The notes under the pieces are model-generated. The model searched no databases. It saw only the letters and a list, made by a program, of their open reading frames with translations, and was not told the origin of the DNA. From Patescibacteria group bacterium (lineage in GTDB: Bacteria > Patescibacteriota > Minisyncoccia > Minisyncoccales > JAHIOY01): DNA of 16,362 nt. How positions within the stretch are numbered: position 1 is the first letter of the stretch; each line of letters begins with the position of its first letter. The DNA lies in contig JAHIOY010000050.1 in assembly GCA_018894495.1 (NCBI GenBank), positions 1 through 16,362 of the forward strand. The letters are read 5' to 3'. Below, in pieces: positions 12,778-16,362 of the stretch. The translations under genes were made by a program, and so were the position numbers.

Positions 12778-13006
12778 TTATTTTTTAGAACGAATAATCG
12801 CGGAGAATATCAAGGCAGTTCGTGGGCTTCTTGCCATAATTTGCGGCATTCTTTTGCCCTGTCGGGATTTGCTTTGGCAATCATCCTAAGTCAGTGCATT
12901 GTTTCTTTGGCTTCTTTTTAAGATTTATAGCAATTTCTATAATATCCTCGCCAAACTTTGCAGTGCGTTCCTCCAGATTATATTTGTTTTTGTCATTTGG
13001 ATTTTG
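12778..13006 (-). pseudogene. decayed four-helix-bundle (S23/IVP-type) gene
   Basis: On the minus strand the first part reads NPNDKNKYNLEERTAKFGEDIIEIA and then KKKPKK before a TGA; this is the classic YxLEERTAKFGExII opening of four-helix-bundle proteins. The next part, in another frame, reads MIAKANPDRAKECRKLWQEA and HEL, and after a one-base shift IFSAIIRSKK with stop at 12778-12780, the classic last helix. The central helices (roughly 40-50 residues with the SGTSIGANYxEA block) are deleted and no in-frame start remains. A clear pseudogene, distinct in subfamily from the intact 10581-11267 gene. Confidence 0.85.
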
Positions 13007-13041
13007 AAATTAACTTTGAACTTTTCTTTTTGAACTTTTAA

Positions 13042-13143
13042 CTATTTAGGGGTTGTGGCGGCAGTTGTTGTTGCTTCAGGCAGTGCAGGTTCGGTTGTTG
13101 TTGCATCGGTGGTGGAAAAGTTAAAAATTAAGAATTCCCTCAT
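13042..13143 (-). other. Thr-rich coding remnant, 33 codons, overlapping the ATPase stop
   Basis: ATG 13143 overlaps the ATPase TGA and reads MREFLIFNFSTTDATTTEPA then LPEATTTAATTPK to TAG 13042-13044. The Ala/Thr-rich composition resembles the linker of the 14501-16362 surface protein (EAATTTQATTTATTT). It is more likely the leftover end of a surface-protein gene than a functional peptide, but an ATGA-coupled small protein cannot be excluded. Confidence 0.4.
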
Positions 13144-14393
13144 AATCGCATTATATCACAAAGCCCGTAATATGGGATAAAATGCGTTGCCGTATTTCCA
13201 ACCGTTATTTCATCGCTTAGCGTTAAATTCACCACATAAGCTTTTTCCGGACTATATTTAGTTATAAAACTACGGAGCGAGCGAGTAATTTTCGGCTGTT
13301 TCAAATTTTGCTTTTTCGCTTCCACAGGAATAACGGACTTGCCGGAATGGATGATAAAATCCACCTCCGCGCTGTCTTTGGCGCGCCAAAAATTAAGCGA
13401 TGCTGAAGTGCGCTTTATTTTTTCTTTGAGAGCGCTAAAAACATAATTTTCAAACACAAACCCGATATTATCATCTAATCTAATCCGCCCGAAATCTCCT
13501 GCCGCGTAATTCCGCAAACCAATATCATAAAAATAATACACCGGCGCTTTTGTTATTTCCTTGCGGGCATTTTTAAAATAAGGCGTAATTTTCTCTAAAA
13601 TAAATGTTTTTTCCAAATACCAAAGATAATTTTTGACAGTCGGGATTGAAATTCCCAAAGTGGCCGAAAGTTCGGAAATGTTCGTTAAATTTCCTATTTG
13701 GCCGGCGATCAATCTTAACAGACGGGTAAAATCATCCGTTTTTCGCGCGCCCAAAAGATAGGAAATATCTTTTTCAACATAACTTCTATAAATTTCATCT
13801 ATTATTTTTATCTTTTCCTCTTCTGTTTCCCCTAAAACAACTTTTGGATAACCGCCATAATTTAAAAATTCTTCAAAAAGCAAGCGGGTTTGCGATTTTT
13901 CCACTTCAAAAAAATCGCTTAATTTATTTTCATACCGATAATCGGTTCTAAAATTCACGAACTCGTCAAAAGACACCGTACCAAGTTCAAACATTCTTTT
14001 TCTGCCGGCAAGCGATTCATGGATTTTTTCTTTAAGCTCAATGCTACCCGAGCCGGAAACGATAAATTTATACGGCAAATTCATATCATACAAACCCTTG
14101 AGAAAAAGGCCGGCGTCTTCTTTTCTTTGTATTTCATCCAAAAAAACATAGCCCTTCTTTTTACCGATTTCCAATTCAATTTTACGGAGCAATTTTTCTT
14201 GCGAACCCAAAAATTCCCTGTCTCTTTCTATGTCAAAATTCAAACTAACAACAGCTTTTCCGAGCTTATTCAGATGGTCGGCCAAAAGAGACATTAAAGT
14301 TGTTTTTCCGGCTTGTCTTGGCCCGATAATCAAACTGATTTCTTTTTTGTCCAAATGAGCTTTTAGCTCTAAAAAAAGGTTTCTTTTAATCAT
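13140..14393 (-). CDS. AAA ATPase with C-terminal DUF4143 (AAA_14 family)
   Basis: A 417-aa protein. Walker A GPRQAGKTT (24-32), Walker B YVFLDEIQ (82-89), sensor-like VSGSGS (112-117), AGRKRMFELGTVSFDEF (129-145) and LNYGGYP (177-183) define the AAA_14 group. A winged-helix-like segment (ISELSATLGISIPTVKNYLWYLE, 239-261) follows. The C-terminal DUF4143 has FEN(E315), WRAKDSAEVDFII (E343, D345) and PVEAKK (E358, K360), a PD-(D/E)XK-nuclease-like pattern. Such proteins are abundant and mobile in bacteria, archaea and CPR; their role is not established, with suggestions of DNA or toxin-like functions. It stands alone, with its own putative promoter and no obvious partner. Confidence 0.93.
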   Translation of the reverse strand: MIKRNLFLELKAHLDKKEISLIIGPRQAGKTTLMSLLADHLNKLGKAVVSLNFDIERDREFLGSQEKLLRKIELEIGKKKGYVFLDEIQRKEDAGLFLKGLYDMNLPYKFIVSGSGSIELKEKIHESLAGRKRMFELGTVSFDEFVNFRTDYRYENKLSDFFEVEKSQTRLLFEEFLNYGGYPKVVLGETEEEKIKIIDEIYRSYVEKDISYLLGARKTDDFTRLLRLIAGQIGNLTNISELSATLGISIPTVKNYLWYLEKTFILEKITPYFKNARKEITKAPVYYFYDIGLRNYAAGDFGRIRLDDNIGFVFENYVFSALKEKIKRTSASLNFWRAKDSAEVDFIIHSGKSVIPVEAKKQNLKQPKITRSLRSFITKYSPEKAYVVNLTLSDEITVGNTATHFIPYYGLCDIMRL

Positions 14394-14399
14394 ACTTAT

Positions 14400-14427
14400 A
14401 GTTTAGCCCGATTATTTTATAAGTCAA
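14400..14427 (-). promoter_or_regulatory. putative leaderless promoter of the ATPase gene
   Basis: On the minus strand, -35 TTGACT (14427-14422), a 16-nt spacer and -10 TAAACT (14405-14400) sit 6 nt before ATG 14393, putting the transcription start at or beside the start codon. No Shine-Dalgarno is present. Confidence 0.45.
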
Positions 14428-14441
14428 GTTTGTGTTTTATC

Positions 14442-14498
14442 GGTTAGACCCAACATTCCTGTTATTTCTTCATATGTTGACGTCTGACGTCAACATTA
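14442..14498. repeat. two triloop-type repeats after the surface-protein gene
   Basis: GGTTAGACCCAACATTCC (14442-14459) is a copy of 11392-11410 with a decayed stem. GTTGACGT, loop CTG, ACGTCAAC (14476-14494) is a perfect 8-bp hairpin followed by ATTA. The stem differs from 11387-11405 by a G-C to C-G swap at one paired position. They lie 3' of the surface-protein stop and 5' of the ATPase promoter. Confidence 0.8.
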
Positions 14499-14500
14499 TG

Positions 14501-16362
14501 TCATTCGGTAATAATAATTGTAACAGTGGCTTCGTTGCTATCTGCCTTGTTGTCATTTGCCTTGTAAGTAAAGGAGTCGGTGCCGGTGGCGTTTTTATTT
14601 GGGGTGTAAGTTAAATCGGGCGGGGCGCCGGATAAGGCGCCAATGGTCGGCGAACTGGTGGTGGCATAAGTCAAGGTATCGCCATCAGCATCAGTGGCAA
14701 TTAAAGTAATATTGATGGGCGTATTTAAGGTCGTGGTGGCGGTTATATCTTGGGCTACTGGCGCGGTATTGGTGGCGGTTGTGGTGGCTTGGGTTGTGGT
14801 GGCGGTCGTGGTGGCGGTCGTGGTGGCTTGGGTTGTGGTGGCGGCTTCGGTTGAAACGGAAACGCTGTCGATGTTTGACGTCGACTGACTGGAACTGCCT
14901 CCGCTATTTTCAATTATTCCTTGGCAATCTGGCCCGCATTTTTCTAAAACCTTTTTCAATTGCTCTTCATTGATACAAGTTTGCCCAAGACAGATTTCTT
15001 TTGCCTTTAATTTTTGAACTTCTAAAATGCCATTTTCATTGACAATTAAGCCGATTTTTGCCAGTTCGGATTTAATATCAATCTGGACAATCTGACCTGA
15101 ACCATTTTCCTGAACCGATAAATCATTTCCTTGCCAATGAGGATTGACAAAGACCATCACCTTGCCTATCAATTGGTTATTTATCATTTGGCATTGATTT
15201 GACATTTGACATTTGACATTTGACATTTCTTCCAGCGCCATGCCAATAACTCTTCCTGGCTTACAGTTGCTTTCTTGGCTCGCCGAAGCTTTAGCGCAGG
15301 CGGTCATCGCCACTCCTGATGTTGAAGAAGCCGAAGTTAAAGCATCACCAATTGTAATTGGTCCATTTTCTAAAGAAATTTTAGTCAATACCCGGCCAGC
15401 CAAGGCCACTGGCCGAGAAGTAGAAGCATCTAATCCCCCAGCCATCACAATGGCAGGGTTATCAGCCACTACACCGAGCAATTTTGAATCGTAAGGAATA
15501 GAGGATTTTTGAATTGTCAAGTTCTCATCTATTGCAACTAAGTCCCCTGCTTCCGGACAATTGTTATTATTTTCACATTGAGAATCAATGGGATATCTTT
15601 CAGCAATATCTGAACCAGTATTTTGAGTAAGAGACCCTGACATATCGGCAGAACCGTGAATCCTGAATCTAACAGTAGAAGTAGCATCACCAGTTTTACC
15701 AATCTCTAAACTAACTGCCGGCGTCGTTGTGCCAATGCCGACGTTGCCGCTGGCGGTCAAAACGCCGCCAATGGTGTTTGAAGATGGGACGGTGCGGTTG
15801 CTGTCGCCAGAGCAGTCCTCAATATAGGTGGTTGAGGTGGCCGTGACTAAAGTTGAGGAAGCAGTAGAGCCAGAACCAAAAGCAGAATTAGTACTGCGAT
15901 AGAAATAATACGCGGTCGCTCCGTCAACCGGCACCCAGGAAAAAGAAGAGGTGGCATTGGCAACAGTGTAAGTCACGCTGGTGGAAGCAGAGGGCAAGGT
16001 TTCGCTGTTGTCGTTTGCCGCGGTAATCCGGTAGTAATAAGTGGCAGCCGCGCAAGAACCGCCAGTACTGGAAGCATTAAGAGTGGGCTCATCGGGAGTA
16101 GCAAGTTGGCTCAAAGTTAGATTGCCAGTGGCAGTAATATTCTGACGGACATTTAAATTGCCACTCGGCGAAACATTGAGAACATAGCCGCCAGTGGCAG
16201 CCAAAGTAGTGGTGCCAGAAATATAGGGTAAAGTCCGATTTTCCGCACTAACTATTTTATGATGTTCTTGTAAAATAAGTTCAAATAAGCGATTTTCTTG
16301 CTCTTTTAAAGTTAAATTTCTGTGATTATATCTCCAGACATATTCTCCGAGGTAAATTGGCA
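14501..16362 (-). CDS. large surface/fibre-like protein, 5' end beyond window; possible transposase fusion
   Basis: Open from the right edge to TAA 14501, 619 visible aa. Residues 1-30 (PIYLGEYVWRYNHRNLTLKE followed by QENRLFELIL) resemble the C-terminus of ISXO2/IS1595-like transposases. Then come TTTLAATGGYVLNVSPSGNLNV, a fibronectin-III-like stretch (ATYYYRITAANDNSETLPSA to WVPVDGATAYYFYRST), NVGIGTTTPAVSLEIG as in fibre proteins, and a domain DIAERYP..AGDLVAIDENLTI..YDSKLLGVVADNPAI..RPVALAGRV..GDALTSA resembling peptidase-G2-type fibre domains. The C-terminus has a Thr/Ala linker (TTTQATTTATTTATTT) and one cadherin/Ig-like domain (NTPINITLIATDADGDTLTY to TDSFTYKAND). MSNVKCQMSNQCQMINNQ and part of the Ser-rich STSNIDSVSV are repeat-derived. 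Probably exported and surface attached; no anchor is seen. Confidence 0.75.
   Translation of the reverse strand, partial: PIYLGEYVWRYNHRNLTLKEQENRLFELILQEHHKIVSAENRTLPYISGTTTLAATGGYVLNVSPSGNLNVRQNITATGNLTLSQLATPDEPTLNASSTGGSCAAATYYYRITAANDNSETLPSASTSVTYTVANATSSFSWVPVDGATAYYFYRSTNSAFGSGSTASSTLVTATSTTYIEDCSGDSNRTVPSSNTIGGVLTASGNVGIGTTTPAVSLEIGKTGDATSTVRFRIHGSADMSGSLTQNTGSDIAERYPIDSQCENNNNCPEAGDLVAIDENLTIQKSSIPYDSKLLGVVADNPAIVMAGGLDASTSRPVALAGRVLTKISLENGPITIGDALTSASSTSGVAMTACAKASASQESNCKPGRVIGMALEEMSNVKCQMSNQCQMINNQLIGKVMVFVNPHWQGNDLSVQENGSGQIVQIDIKSELAKIGLIVNENGILEVQKLKAKEICLGQTCINEEQLKKVLEKCGPDCQGIIENSGGSSSQSTSNIDSVSVSTEAATTTQATTTATTTATTTQATTTATNTAPVAQDITATTTLNTPINITLIATDADGDTLTYATTSSPTIGALSGAPPDLTYTPNKNATGTDSFTYKANDNKADSNEATVTIIITE
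14764..14850. repeat. GTGGTGGCGG-type minisatellite coding a Thr/Ala linker
   Basis: Imperfect tandem units of GTGGTGGCGGT and GTGGTGGCTTGGGTT encode TEAATTTQATTTATTT-type linker before the Ig-like domain. The composition is much more G/C-biased than the surroundings, and repeat-number variation is plausible. Confidence 0.75.
14867..14885. repeat. triloop hairpin in frame in the surface-protein gene
   Basis: GTCGATGT, loop TTG, ACGTCGAC: an 8-bp stem with one wobble. It encodes STSNID next to the Thr/Ala linker, another coding copy of the GT-NNN-AC family. Confidence 0.65.
15178..15228. repeat. TTTGACA direct repeats in frame in the surface-protein gene
   Basis: Four consecutive TTTGACA units (15198-15225) preceded by TTTGGCATTGA encode MSNVKCQMSNQCQMINNQ between GMALEE and LIGKVMVFVNPHW, where homologous domains are expected to have only a short loop. 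The same TGTCAAATG unit occurs next to element B at 12751-12760 and, as TTTGTCATTTTGCA, at 2236-2249 in mnmA. Confidence 0.75.

Noticed and set aside
11387..14498. Integron attC-like sites (palindromes between genes)
   Set aside because: No integrase in view, stems are short and perfect with 3-nt loops, no conserved core-site pair, and copies also lie inside coding sequence.
14694..14973. Val/Trp-rich plus-strand frames over the Thr linker
   Set aside because: By-products of the GTGGTGGCGG minisatellite read on the opposite strand.

Overview
The window looks like a chromosomal stretch of an uncultured Patescibacteria/CPR bacterium, most likely Parcubacteria-like. This is an inference from gene style: moderately AT-rich DNA, few Shine-Dalgarno sites, a Wzy/TPR membrane protein, LamG and Thr/Ser-rich surface proteins, two four-helix-bundle (23S IVP-type) loci, a REP-type Y1 transposase, and very many short palindromic repeats. 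No rRNA, tRNA or CRISPR array was recognised.

Layout. At 1-1400, minus strand, a partial REP-associated (Y1/HUH) transposase and a conserved unknown gene lie among GTCGCACGTC-type palindromes. At 1470-2687, minus strand, is mnmA (tRNA 2-thiouridylase) carrying four apparent in-frame repeat insertions. Divergent from it on the plus strand is cysK-panB-panE (2843-5521). Convergent with these is a minus-strand run (5546-10486): iscU, iscS, a SerK/SbnI-like ParB-fold free serine kinase, and an O-antigen-ligase-like protein with TPRs. From 10581 to 13143 are a four-helix-bundle gene, a LamG surface protein whose reading frame is cut by one TAG, a decayed four-helix-bundle pseudogene and a Thr-rich remnant. 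At 13140-16362 are a DUF4143-type AAA ATPase and a large surface/fibre-like protein open to the right edge, whose first visible residues resemble a transposase C-terminus.

How the genes fit together. SerK (serine to O-phosphoserine), a CysM-like cysteine synthase (O-phosphoserine plus sulfide to cysteine), IscS (cysteine to persulfide), IscU (Fe-S scaffold) and MnmA (tRNA thiolation, sulfur from IscS) form a plausible complete route from serine to Fe-S clusters and s2U tRNA in about 6.6 kb. PanB and PanE make pantoate.

The most unusual signal is repeat biology. At least four families of short palindromes or low-complexity units occur between genes and also inside genes, in frame, where they add loop peptides, start or stop regions and ribosome-binding-like sequence. 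This resembles Rickettsia palindromic elements. One family (37 bp, three copies) shows paired stem substitutions in its coding copy that keep the hairpin and remove two in-frame TAG codons. Another family keeps a GT-NNN-AC centre while its stems vary but stay complementary.
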